A DNA stretch of 64,000 nt. Source: Barnesiella sp. An22. GTDB lineage: Bacteria > Bacteroidota > Bacteroidia > Bacteroidales > Barnesiellaceae. The stretch's first letter is position 1. Every line of letters starts with the position of its first letter. The stretch spans positions 186,001 through 250,000 of the forward strand of contig NZ_NFJR01000002.1 in the NCBI RefSeq assembly GCF_002159975.1, written 5' to 3'. The position numbers and the translations under genes are program-made. Under the pieces are notes generated by a model. That model saw only the letters and a list, made by a program, of their open reading frames with translations. It was not told the origin of the DNA and made no database searches. Shown in pieces: positions 35,983 to 44,928 of this stretch.

Positions 35983-37971
35983 TTATGAGTAGTCCTCTTC
36001 CTGGTGAGGTTCTACCCGTATGATCCGTTCGAGCTGCTTACCTCGGTTGGCTATAATCAGGGGTACGTGCTCCACGACAACTGTCGACGTGTCCAACCCC
36101 AATGAACTCGGCTCGTTGATACCGATTCGTCGAATGACCGAGAAGAGGCTCATCAGCAAATTCTGCTTACGGTCGCTTGAGTCCTCGGGATAGTAGATGT
36201 GGTGGATAATGATAAACCGGAAATCACCCGGTATGCCATTTTTGCGCAGAGAGGGGAAGGTGCTGGTCAATTCCATTTCACCCTCGGCCACCAGATCTTC
36301 CACGATTTGTCTCAGATAGAGGCTTACACGGGGCTCAATGCGGAACCCGATGCGAATCGTTATGCCGAAAAGTGTCCCTTTTATGAGTGGTGTAAAACTG
36401 TATTCGAGCGTGTCGGGCGTATCGACAAACTCCAGGTTGAGCAGCCAGTAATGGTCGGCGCGCTTAGGTTGCTTGTTGATAATCGAGTAGAGTATTTTGT
36501 CGTCGACATTGCCCTCGCTGTGTGCGTGGTTCACATAAACCAGGTTGGAGGCATACTTGGGTATGCTCTCGTCGGCCTTGATGTCTGAAATGATTTTGTA
36601 GTAGTCGCTCAACCGTTTGGTTGACAGGTTCTTGCGCCGGATTCTTTGTGCTCCTATCCACACAAACATGATGAAGCAAAGCACACCGCCGATGAGCAAG
36701 GTGAACCAACCGCCGGCGACAAACTTCGAGAGGTTGGCCAGGAGGAATATCCCCTCGATTACGCCATAAACGCCTAAAAACAGATAGACTACCCAACGGG
36801 GAGTCCCGTGCATGCTCAGGTAGAAGCCCAATAACAGAGTGGTCATGAGCATGGTGATTGTAATCGCCAGGCCGTAGGCCGCTTCCATGTACGAGGAGTC
36901 GCGGAACAGGAACACCGTGATTACTACACCTATGTACATGAACAGGTTGATGGTGGGTATATACAGTTGTCCCTTGATGTGGGTGGGATGCTTGATGCGC
37001 ATACGGGGCCAGAATTTCAGGTTCATGGCTTCGCTCAGTATCGAGAAGGAACCGCTGATAAGGGCCTGGCTGGCCACGATTGCCGCTCCCGTAGCCATGA
37101 AAATGGCAAGCAGCAGCATGCCGTTGGGCACGATGGCATAAAACGGATTGCACTCTTGCATCGCCTCGTCGAGATGGGTCAGCACCCATGCGCCTTGCCC
37201 CAGATAGTTGAGGATAAGCATCGCCTTCACGAAAATCCAGCTGACGGTAATGTTGCCCCGGCCGCAGTGTCCCAAATCGGAATAAAGAGCTTCGGCTCCC
37301 GTAGTACAGAGGAATACGGCTCCCAGAATCAAGAACCAACTGGGCGACTCGGTCAGCAACCAAATGGCGTAATAGGGATTGAAAGCCTTGAATACCTGGG
37401 GATAAGAGATGAGCCCGACGATGCCCAATCCCCCCAACAGCAAGAACCAAAGAAACATGAAGGTCCCGAATGAACGGCCTATGTATTCGGTTCCGAACTG
37501 CTGGACAAAGAAGATAATGGTGATAATGACGATTATTACGGGAATCACCGGCAAGTCGGGACTGATGCCTTCCAGACCTTCGATGGCTGTTGTCACGGTG
37601 ATGGCGGGGGTAATGATACCGTCGGCCAACAAGGTACTTGCCCCGATGATGGCAATGGCATAAATCCACTTTCGCCGATGTTTGCGCAAAAGGGCATAAA
37701 GAGCCAGAATACCGCCCTCGCCGTTGTTGTCGGCTCGGAGAGCGATGAGCACATATTTTATGGTCGTTTGTAGGGTGAGTGTCCAGATAATGCACGACAA
37801 GGCACCCAGTATGTAATTTTCGTTAAGGATTTCACCCGTGTGTATAATGGCCTTCATCACATAGAGCGGAGAGGTCCCGATGTCGCCGAATACGATACCC
37901 AATGAGATGAAGAAACCGGCAAGCCCAATCCTTCCTATGCTTGTTGAGCTTTCTTGTGATAGTTTGGTCAT
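35983..37971 (-). CDS. kup: KUP/HAK/KT potassium uptake transporter
   Basis: Proton-coupled potassium importer in the inner membrane. The 662 residues carry GIVFGDIGTSPLYVM near 25, the family signature, then about 12 hydrophobic helices to residue 440, with GEGGILALYALL and TTGAEALYSDLGHCGR in between. A cytoplasmic C-terminal domain covers about 445-662. The length is normal. A -7 like TATATTTG (38027-38034, minus strand) lies about 55 nt upstream. It stands alone, convergent with the GNAT-like gene. The 266-bp gap upstream to 38237 contains a small TGCC-TTCG-GGCA hairpin and nothing else clear. Confidence 0.94.
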   Translation of the reverse strand: MTKLSQESSTSIGRIGLAGFFISLGIVFGDIGTSPLYVMKAIIHTGEILNENYILGALSCIIWTLTLQTTIKYVLIALRADNNGEGGILALYALLRKHRRKWIYAIAIIGASTLLADGIITPAITVTTAIEGLEGISPDLPVIPVIIVIITIIFFVQQFGTEYIGRSFGTFMFLWFLLLGGLGIVGLISYPQVFKAFNPYYAIWLLTESPSWFLILGAVFLCTTGAEALYSDLGHCGRGNITVSWIFVKAMLILNYLGQGAWVLTHLDEAMQECNPFYAIVPNGMLLLAIFMATGAAIVASQALISGSFSILSEAMNLKFWPRMRIKHPTHIKGQLYIPTINLFMYIGVVITVFLFRDSSYMEAAYGLAITITMLMTTLLLGFYLSMHGTPRWVVYLFLGVYGVIEGIFLLANLSKFVAGGWFTLLIGGVLCFIMFVWIGAQRIRRKNLSTKRLSDYYKIISDIKADESIPKYASNLVYVNHAHSEGNVDDKILYSIINKQPKRADHYWLLNLEFVDTPDTLEYSFTPLIKGTLFGITIRIGFRIEPRVSLYLRQIVEDLVAEGEMELTSTFPSLRKNGIPGDFRFIIIHHIYYPEDSSDRKQNLLMSLFSVIRRIGINEPSSLGLDTSTVVVEHVPLIIANRGKQLERIIRVEPHQEEDYS

Positions 37972-38237
37972 GAAATATTGTTTTTTGTGCTCTTGTGTGT
38001 GGAGCGGATTTTCTTTTTATAGGTCGCAAATATAAATCAAATTTATGACAGCATACCGCCTTCCCTGTTTTTTTTCCCACGGGGGCTACCTGGCTATCGT
38101 TGCTTATCGGGGGAGTATCCGATAGGGGGTGAGGGGATTGGTGTGGAGGAAATTGAATTTTTTGCCTTCGGGCATAAGGGTTCGAAGGTGTTTTTGTGTC
38201 ATAAAAATAGTATTTGAAACTTTAATATAATATCCAT

Positions 38238-40613
38238 ATGAAAAACCTTTTGTACTTCAAGAAGAAAGCGGGGATTCTGCTCCTCTCTTTGTGTGCCGCT
38301 GTTGGCTTGTGCGCACAAAATCAGATTGTTGTCTTGGAGGCCGAGAATGCCGACTCGGTTCATGCTCCGGCTAAAGTCAAGTCGGTCGATGGCTTCTCGG
38401 GCGGCAAATATGTCGGAGGCAACGATCCCGGCAGCTACCTTTTCTTTCACGATGTCGAGATGGATGAGGCCGGGACCTACGAGTTCAAAACCTATTTCAA
38501 CTGCAACGGCACGCGCCGCTTCACCGTCAAGGTAAACAACTACCCCGAGGTAGAGTGTTCGGTAAAGGGTACGGCCAAATGGGATACGCCGCCGGCCGAG
38601 ACCACGAGCGTGCTCGTCTATATGGCTGCCGGCAAGAACAACATCAAGATTACACCCTATCCCACGACGTCGGGTGGTCCCAACCTCGACAAGTTCGAGA
38701 TTCTCGAAACGACCGAAACTCCGCTGCCCGTACCTCACGAGGGTTTCCCTATCGTGCTGGAGGCCGAGTATGCCCACCTGTCGGGAACCCTCAAGGTGAA
38801 GACGCTCGAAGGCATGTCGAACGACCGTTACGTGGGCGACTTCAACAAGGATACCAACTCGGCTCTGCAGTTTACCTGCATCGATATTCCCGAAGAGGGT
38901 CCCTACGAATTGAAGATATTCACCAACGACCCGATGGGTCGTCCGCTCGACATACAGACCAACAACTATGCCAAAATCTACATCAACGTGAACAAATCGC
39001 AAGGCGGCTGGGACCAGCTGCCCACAGCCGAAACTTCGGTACTTGTCTGGCTCGACAAGGGGCTCAACACCATCTCGTTTACCGAGTCGTGCCGCAACAG
39101 TGGACCCAATATCGACAAGATAGAGATTCACGAGACCGACGAACCGATGGAGCGTCCCGACATCGAGAAGCCCTATCCCGAGTCGTGCAAGGAGATTGAC
39201 GAGTATAAGATTTCGTTCATGGGCTCGTCGGTATGCTACGGTACCGGTGCTACCAACAACTATGGCTATGCCTACATGTATGCCGACCTGTTGGAACAAC
39301 GGGCACAACAGGGTATCGGTCGGGATTGGATTTCGTCCAACATTTCGATAGGCGGCAACACGACCCAGATGGTGCTCGACCGTTGGGAGCGCGATTTGCT
39401 GCGCGACTGCGGCCGCTACGTCTTCTACGGCCTCTCGCTCGGTAACGAGCGCAACGACGGTACACCTACCCAACAGGCGGCCATCAACTACGAGAAGGGT
39501 ATGAAGCAGCTCATCCATCAGGCCGATTCGGTAGGCATCGTTCCCGTCATGGCCAACAACTATGCCAATGCCGGTTTCAATGCCGACGACTACGAGATTT
39601 TGAAAAACCTCAACCTCACCATCCAGCAATGGACGGTTCCCTCGGTCAACATGCTGGGTGCTGTCGACGACGGTTCGGGCCGCTGGGTCAAAGCCATCGA
39701 GAGCGATGGCGCTCACCCCAACTCCGACGGTCACCGCGAGTTCTCCTACGCCATCGTACCTTCGCTCTTCGATGCCCTCGATGCCGGCAAGGAGGCCCCG
39801 GAGCGCCAGGAGAGCACGGCCTTTGAACTGGGTACGGCTACCTCTACACAGCATATCGAATTCATGCCCGAGAATATTGTTCACCCCTTTACTCTCTCGT
39901 TCGAGGTGAATGCCGCTTCGGCCGGTACACTGGCCTCGTTCGAGAATGAAAGCGGTATGGGTCGCCTCGTCGTCGACGAGAGCGGCAACCTGGTCTATCG
40001 CTCGCCGCTGGGTGGGGAGATTGTTTCGACCGTAGCCTTCACGGCCGGTAGCTGGCACACCGTTTCGCTCACCCACTACTATGCTTGGGGTATGACCCAG
40101 CTCTATGTCGACGGTGTCCATGCCGGACAGTTGGCCGAGAAGCTCGTGGTGAAACGCTTTGCCTTGGGTGGAAGTGCAGCCCCCGCAGAGGCTCAGTACC
40201 GTCAGCTCTTCTTCTGGCGCTCGGGTATGAATGCCGAGGAGCTGGCCGCCGTAGCCGAAGGCAAGATGTTGCGCTCGAGCCTCGAGATTTATGCTCCGTT
40301 GAGCGCCGAGGTACCTCTGCTCAACCTGGCCCAGAGCACCAACACTCTTTCGCTGGTCGACAACAGCACGTCGGGCATTGCCTCGGTCAAGGTCGACAAC
40401 CTGTTGTTTTCGCCCAATCCGGTCAGGCAGGGCAGCCGGGTCAACGCCGGTTGCACCGGTCGGTTCGACATCTATTCGGTGAACGGTATGCTGGTCGATA
40501 GCCAGTCGTTGCGGGCCGAGGGCGATACCCTCTCGACCGATACTCTTACGGCCGGTACCTATCTGGTACTCCTCGAAGGTACGGCTCAAAAGGGTCTGCT
40601 CATTATCTATTAA
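38238..40613 (+). CDS. Secreted SGNH-type hydrolase with two CBM-like domains and a T9SS sorting domain
   Basis: A 791-residue multidomain exported protein. Residues 1-26 are a signal peptide ending CAQ. Residues about 30-158 and 170-300 are two similar CBM6/CBM35-like beta-sandwich modules (each opens with V-LEAE and closes with GPN-DK-EI-ET). Residues about 325-520 are an SGNH hydrolase (GSSVCYGTGA with the Ser, GGNTTQM, SLGNERND, ESDGAHPNSDGH with Asp and His). Residues about 535-690 resemble a LamG/concanavalin fold, and about 715-791 a type A T9SS sorting domain (FSPNPVRQGS, FDIYSVNGML, LTAGTYLVLLEG). It probably removes ester groups from a complex glycan at the cell surface. Confidence 0.85.
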   Translation: MKNLLYFKKKAGILLLSLCAAVGLCAQNQIVVLEAENADSVHAPAKVKSVDGFSGGKYVGGNDPGSYLFFHDVEMDEAGTYEFKTYFNCNGTRRFTVKVNNYPEVECSVKGTAKWDTPPAETTSVLVYMAAGKNNIKITPYPTTSGGPNLDKFEILETTETPLPVPHEGFPIVLEAEYAHLSGTLKVKTLEGMSNDRYVGDFNKDTNSALQFTCIDIPEEGPYELKIFTNDPMGRPLDIQTNNYAKIYINVNKSQGGWDQLPTAETSVLVWLDKGLNTISFTESCRNSGPNIDKIEIHETDEPMERPDIEKPYPESCKEIDEYKISFMGSSVCYGTGATNNYGYAYMYADLLEQRAQQGIGRDWISSNISIGGNTTQMVLDRWERDLLRDCGRYVFYGLSLGNERNDGTPTQQAAINYEKGMKQLIHQADSVGIVPVMANNYANAGFNADDYEILKNLNLTIQQWTVPSVNMLGAVDDGSGRWVKAIESDGAHPNSDGHREFSYAIVPSLFDALDAGKEAPERQESTAFELGTATSTQHIEFMPENIVHPFTLSFEVNAASAGTLASFENESGMGRLVVDESGNLVYRSPLGGEIVSTVAFTAGSWHTVSLTHYYAWGMTQLYVDGVHAGQLAEKLVVKRFALGGSAAPAEAQYRQLFFWRSGMNAEELAAVAEGKMLRSSLEIYAPLSAEVPLLNLAQSTNTLSLVDNSTSGIASVKVDNLLFSPNPVRQGSRVNAGCTGRFDIYSVNGMLVDSQSLRAEGDTLSTDTLTAGTYLVLLEGTAQKGLLIIY

Positions 40614-40648
40614 GCATTTTATCGCGTAGTAACTATCTTTTCCCTTCA

Positions 40649-40697
40649 GGGGGCAAGGCTCGTCGGGTCGACCATCCGCGAGTTATCGCCCCCTTTT
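40649..40697 (+). terminator. Terminator after the SGNH gene
   Basis: GGGGGC and GCCCCC form the base, CTCG/CGAG the inner part, and TTTTCTATTTT follows directly. It isolates the secreted hydrolase from the SulP gene. Confidence 0.75.
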
Positions 40698-40768
40698 CTA
40701 TTTTAATTTTTTTCAACAAACATACCGTTCGAATCATAAAAAAGAGTTAATTTTGCCGCTGTTTTTCA

Positions 40769-40788
40769 AACCGGCGCGAATGCCGGTT
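40769..40788 (+). repeat. Inverted repeat in the sulP leader
   Basis: AACCGGC and GCCGGTT with a 6-nt centre, just after a -7 like TAATTTTG (40748-40755). It could be an operator or a leader hairpin of the 128-nt untranslated region. No -33 element is evident. Confidence 0.4.
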
Positions 40789-40889
40789 CGCTTGAGTCGC
40801 ACTTTTGCCGGGCTTGCCGGTGTTGCTATCGAGTGACCTCTGTTGAGAAAAAGAGGATAATAACAGGTATTATATATAGGTAAAGAAAG

Positions 40890-42575
40890 ATGAAAAGCAG
40901 ATTGGATTTTCACCCGAAGTTCGTGGCTTCGTTGGCCAGCTATTCCAAAGAGAGATTTCTGAAAGACCTCATGGCCGGTATCATCGTGGGCATCGTGGCA
41001 CTGCCATTGGCCATCGCTTTTGGTATCGCCTCGGGGGTGTCGCCCGAAAAGGGTCTTATTACAGCCATCATCGGTGGCTTCCTGGTTTCGTTTCTGGGCG
41101 GTAACAGTGTGCAGATAGGCGGACCTACCGGCGCCTTTATCGTCATTGTCTACGGCATCATACAGACCTACGGTCTCGAGGGGTTGGCCATCGCTACCTT
41201 CATGGCGGGCTTGATTCTGGTGCTCATGGGCTGCTTCCGGTTGGGAACCATCATCAAGTTCATACCTTATCCCATTGTGGTGGGATTCACCAGCGGTATC
41301 GCCCTCACCATCTTTGCCACACAGATAAAGGACCTGCTGGGGCTCACGATGGAGAGTGTGCCGGCCGACTTCATATCGAAGTGGATTGCCTACTTCCAGC
41401 ACATCGATACCACCAACTTCTGGTCGCTGGGCATCGGGGTGCTCAGTATCCTCATCATCGCCTATACGCCGCGTATCTCCAACAAGATACCGGGTTCGCT
41501 CATGGCCATTATCCTGATGACGGTACTGGTCTATATCCTCCGTAATGTCTGGGGCATTGAGGGTATCGAGACGATTGGCGACCGCTTCAACATCAGCAGC
41601 GAAGTGCCCGAGCCGCAGTCGCTCAATATCAACATGGATACCATCAACCAACTCCTTTCTCCGGCCTTCACCATCGCCGTGCTGGGGGCTATCGAGTCGT
41701 TGCTCTCGGCTACCGTGGCCGACGGTGTGACCGGCGACAAGACCAACTCGAACACCGAGCTGATAGCCCAGGGGGCTGCCAATATCGTGGTGCCCTTCTT
41801 CGGCGGTATCCCCGTGACCGGTGCCATTGCCCGCACCATGACCAACATCAACAACGGCGGCCGTACCCCGGTAGCCGGCATGATACACGCCGTGGTGTTG
41901 CTGCTGATATTCCTCTTCCTCATGCCGCTTATCCGGCTGGTGCCCATGTCGTGCCTGGCCGGTGTGCTGATTGTGGTTTCGTATAACATGAGCGGCTGGC
42001 GCACGGTGCGCTCGCTGCTGAAGAACCCCAAGTCGGACGTATCGGTGCTCATCATCACCTTCCTGCTCACCGTCATCTTCAACCTGACGATTGCCATCGA
42101 GATAGGTCTGTTGCTGGCCGTAGTGCTCTTCCTGCGCCGGATGACCGAGACGACCAAAATCTCGGTATTCCACGACGAGCTCGACATTGCCCACGGCACC
42201 GAGTCGAATCAGCACGAGGTGCTGAAGGTGGCCCCGGGGGTAGAGGTGTACGAAATCGAAGGCCCCTTCTTCTTCGGTATCGCCACCAAGTTCGACGAGC
42301 TGATGCGCAGCATGGCCGACCGTCCGCTGGTGCGCATCATCCGCATGCGCAAGGTGCCCTTCATCGACTCCACGGCCCTGCACAACCTCGAGATTCTGAT
42401 TACCTCGTCGCAGAAGGAGAAGATACATGTGATTCTCTCGGGTGTCAATCCCCAGGTACACGAGACGCTGAAAAAGGCCAATATCGACCGCCTCATCGGC
42501 GACGACCACATCTGCGACCACATCACCAAGGCGGTGGCCAAGGCCAACGAGTTCGTGGCCGAAATGCAGAAATAG
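40890..42575 (+). CDS. SulP-family inorganic anion transporter
   Basis: A 561-residue inner-membrane carrier of the SLC26/SulP family. Early helices contain DLMAGIIVGIVALPLAIAFGIASGVSPEKGL and GGPTGAFIVIVYGI, the family signatures near residues 27 and 82. About 12-14 helices run to residue 425. The C-terminal STAS domain (about 440-555) includes VRIIRMRKVPFIDSTALHNLE. SulP proteins carry sulfate, bicarbonate or other anions; the absence of a carbonic anhydrase or sulfate gene nearby leaves the substrate open. It is flanked by terminators and forms a single-gene unit. Confidence 0.92.
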   Translation: MKSRLDFHPKFVASLASYSKERFLKDLMAGIIVGIVALPLAIAFGIASGVSPEKGLITAIIGGFLVSFLGGNSVQIGGPTGAFIVIVYGIIQTYGLEGLAIATFMAGLILVLMGCFRLGTIIKFIPYPIVVGFTSGIALTIFATQIKDLLGLTMESVPADFISKWIAYFQHIDTTNFWSLGIGVLSILIIAYTPRISNKIPGSLMAIILMTVLVYILRNVWGIEGIETIGDRFNISSEVPEPQSLNINMDTINQLLSPAFTIAVLGAIESLLSATVADGVTGDKTNSNTELIAQGAANIVVPFFGGIPVTGAIARTMTNINNGGRTPVAGMIHAVVLLLIFLFLMPLIRLVPMSCLAGVLIVVSYNMSGWRTVRSLLKNPKSDVSVLIITFLLTVIFNLTIAIEIGLLLAVVLFLRRMTETTKISVFHDELDIAHGTESNQHEVLKVAPGVEVYEIEGPFFFGIATKFDELMRSMADRPLVRIIRMRKVPFIDSTALHNLEILITSSQKEKIHVILSGVNPQVHETLKKANIDRLIGDDHICDHITKAVAKANEFVAEMQK

Positions 42576-42632
42576 GCGCGTGGGGTGGAGCGGCTTCGGT
42601 GCCGCGCCTCTCTTCCACGACGATGCTATACA

Positions 42633-42671
42633 AATAACGCCCGGGGCAACGGCCCCGGGCGTTATTATTTT
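42633..42671. terminator. Bidirectional terminator between sulP and cysS
   Basis: A 14-bp perfect GC-rich stem (ATAACGCCCGGGGC and complement) with an AACG loop, followed by TATTATTTTG on the plus strand. It is placed between convergent genes. Confidence 0.9.
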
Positions 42672-42689
42672 GTTCGGTCGAGCGTGCGG

Positions 42690-44162
42690 TTATTTCAGTT
42701 TCCACTCCACGCCCTCTTTGGTATCTTTGATTTCGAAACCGATTTCGGTCAACTTGTCGCGGATGTAGTCCGAGGTGCTCCAGTCCTTGCGGGCCTTGGC
42801 CTCCTTGCGTACGTCGAGCAGCAGGTCTACGGCTTTGTGGTAGGCCTCGTTGCCTTCGTCCGAAGCCTTGGCCTCTTCGCGGATACCCATGATATCGAAG
42901 AGGAAGGTCGAGAAGGTCTCCTTCAGGTGGGCGATGTCGTCGGCCGTCAGTTTGGCCTCGCCGGCCAGCGCCGTGTTGATGATCTTCACCGCTTCGAAGA
43001 GGTGCGAGATGACGATAGGCGTGCTCAGGTCGTCGTTCATGGCCTCGTAGCAGTGCTCGCGGATAGCCTTGACATCGACCGTCGAGGTGTCGCTCGGCGT
43101 GATTTTGGCCAGGTTGTTCCAACCCTCGAGCATGCGTTGCAGAGCCTTTTCAGAGGCTTGCAGCGCCTCGTTGCTGAAGTCGACGGTGCTGCGGTAGTGG
43201 GCCTGCAGGATGAAGAAGCGTATGGTCATGGGCGAGTAGGCCTGTTGCAGTAGCTTGTGGTTGCCGGTGAAGAACTCGTCGAGGGTGATGAAGTTGCCCA
43301 GCGACTTGCCCATCTTCTGCCCGTTGATGGTAATCATGTTGTTGTGCATCCAGTAGTGCACCGTTTCGTGACCCTGTGCGGCTACCGATTGGGCAATCTC
43401 GCACTCGTGGTGGGGGAAGAGCAGGTCCATGCCGCCGCCGTGGATGTCGAACTCCTCGCCCAGATACTTGGTGCTCATGGTCGAGCACTCGAGGTGCCAG
43501 CCGGGGAAGCCGTCGCTCCAGGGCGAAGGCCAGCGCATGATGTGCTCGGGGGCTGCCTTTTTCCAGAGGGCGAAGTCGAAGCTGTTGTGCTTCTCGCTCT
43601 GCCCGTCGAGCTCGCGGGTAGTGTTGAGCAGGTCGTCGATGTTGCGGCCCGACAGTTTGCCGTAGTGGTGGTCTTTGTTGTATTTCACCACGTCGAAGTA
43701 GACCGAGCCGTTGCTCACGTAGGCGTAGCCGGCCTCGAGAATCTTCTTGATGTATTCGATTTGTTCGATGATGTGTCCCGAGGCATGCGGCTCGATGCTG
43801 GGGGGCAGCACGTTGAGGGCCTCCATGGCCTTGTGGTAGCGGTTGAGGTAATATTGTACCACCTCCATCGGCTCGAGCGACTCGAGGCGGGCCTTCTTGG
43901 CGATTTTGTCTTCGCCTTCGTCGGCATCGTTTTCGAGGTGACCCACGTCGGTGATGTTGCGCACGTAGCGCACTTTATACCCCAGATGCTTGAGGTAACG
44001 GAACAGCACATCGAAGGTAATGGCGGGACGGGCGTGTCCCAAGTGCGCGTCGCCGTAGACGGTGGGACCGCATACATACATGCCCACATAGGGCGGGTTC
44101 AGCGGTTTGAACTCCTCCTTTTTACGGTCGAGCGTATTGTAGATGAAAAAGGGTTGTGTCAT
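42690..44162 (-). CDS. cysS: Cysteinyl-tRNA synthetase
   Basis: Charges tRNA-Cys. The 490 residues contain the zinc ligand and HIGH region [18 protein letters not shown] near 30, further zinc ligands in WHLECSTMS and [11 protein letters not shown] near 215-245, and the KMSKS loop as [16 protein letters not shown] near 275. It is the last gene of an operon whose order is argS, BI-1, cysS, with gaps of 30 and 37 nt. It ends before a strong bidirectional terminator. Expression should therefore depend on the duplicated promoter upstream of argS. Confidence 0.97.
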   Translation of the reverse strand: MTQPFFIYNTLDRKKEEFKPLNPPYVGMYVCGPTVYGDAHLGHARPAITFDVLFRYLKHLGYKVRYVRNITDVGHLENDADEGEDKIAKKARLESLEPMEVVQYYLNRYHKAMEALNVLPPSIEPHASGHIIEQIEYIKKILEAGYAYVSNGSVYFDVVKYNKDHHYGKLSGRNIDDLLNTTRELDGQSEKHNSFDFALWKKAAPEHIMRWPSPWSDGFPGWHLECSTMSTKYLGEEFDIHGGGMDLLFPHHECEIAQSVAAQGHETVHYWMHNNMITINGQKMGKSLGNFITLDEFFTGNHKLLQQAYSPMTIRFFILQAHYRSTVDFSNEALQASEKALQRMLEGWNNLAKITPSDTSTVDVKAIREHCYEAMNDDLSTPIVISHLFEAVKIINTALAGEAKLTADDIAHLKETFSTFLFDIMGIREEAKASDEGNEAYHKAVDLLLDVRKEAKARKDWSTSDYIRDKLTEIGFEIKDTKEGVEWKLK

Positions 44163-44199
44163 ATCGTGTCTGTTTAGATAGCTTGTTCAGGTTGTTCCC

Positions 44200-44898
44200 T
44201 TAATCGTTGCTGCGGCCGAAGAAGCGGAGCAGATAGAGGAACAGGTTGATAAAGTCGAGGTAGAGCGACAGGGCTCCGATGGTGGCCAGTTTGCCCATTT
44301 GCGAGGACTCTACTTCGTAGGCGGCGTTTTTGATTTTCTGCGTATCCCAGGCGGTGAGGCCGATAAAGAGGGCTACCCCCACGAAGCTGATAATCCAGTC
44401 GAGGGTGCTGCTGGCTACGAAGATGTTCACTACCGTGGCGATGATGAGGCCGAAGAGGGCCATCACGCAGTAGCTGCCGAATCGGGTCATGTCATTTTTG
44501 GTCACCAGGCCGTACACGCTCATGGCACCGAATACACCGGCCGTGATGAAGAAGGTGTAGGCGATGGAGCCCAACTCATACACCACGAATATCGACGAGA
44601 ATACCACGCCGTTGAGTATGGCATAGAGGTAGAAGAGCAGGGTGGCCGTAGCAGTGCTGAGCTTGTGGAGCATGCCCGAGAGGACGAACACGACAGCCAG
44701 CTCGGCAATCATCAGGCCGAAGAAGATGGCCCGGCTGCCCAGAATGGTGGTCAGCAAGGCGGGCGACGAGGCTACGTAGAGTGCCGTGAAGGCAGTCACC
44801 ACGAGAGCCAGGAACATGCGCACATATACTTTGCGCATCACGGTCGACAGCACCGATGAGGTGGCTGTCGATTTATACGAATCATACGAGTTTTCCAT
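44200..44898 (-). CDS. Bax inhibitor-1 / YccA family membrane protein
   Basis: A 232-residue protein with seven predicted helices. The family landmarks are SSPALLTTILGSRAIFFGLMIAELAVVFVLSG near 45-75, the NGVVFSSIFVVYELGSI segment near 97, GLTAWDTQKIKNAAYE near 182, and LYLDFINLFLYLLRFFG at the end. Bacterial members act as stress-protective proteins or pH-dependent calcium leak channels and interact with FtsH in some species. It lies between argS and cysS in one operon, an unusual partnership without an evident functional link. Confidence 0.92.
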   Translation of the reverse strand: MENSYDSYKSTATSSVLSTVMRKVYVRMFLALVVTAFTALYVASSPALLTTILGSRAIFFGLMIAELAVVFVLSGMLHKLSTATATLLFYLYAILNGVVFSSIFVVYELGSIAYTFFITAGVFGAMSVYGLVTKNDMTRFGSYCVMALFGLIIATVVNIFVASSTLDWIISFVGVALFIGLTAWDTQKIKNAAYEVESSQMGKLATIGALSLYLDFINLFLYLLRFFGRSND

Positions 44899-44928
44899 AT
44901 CTGTCTGGTTTTAAAAGGTTGTTGTTCT

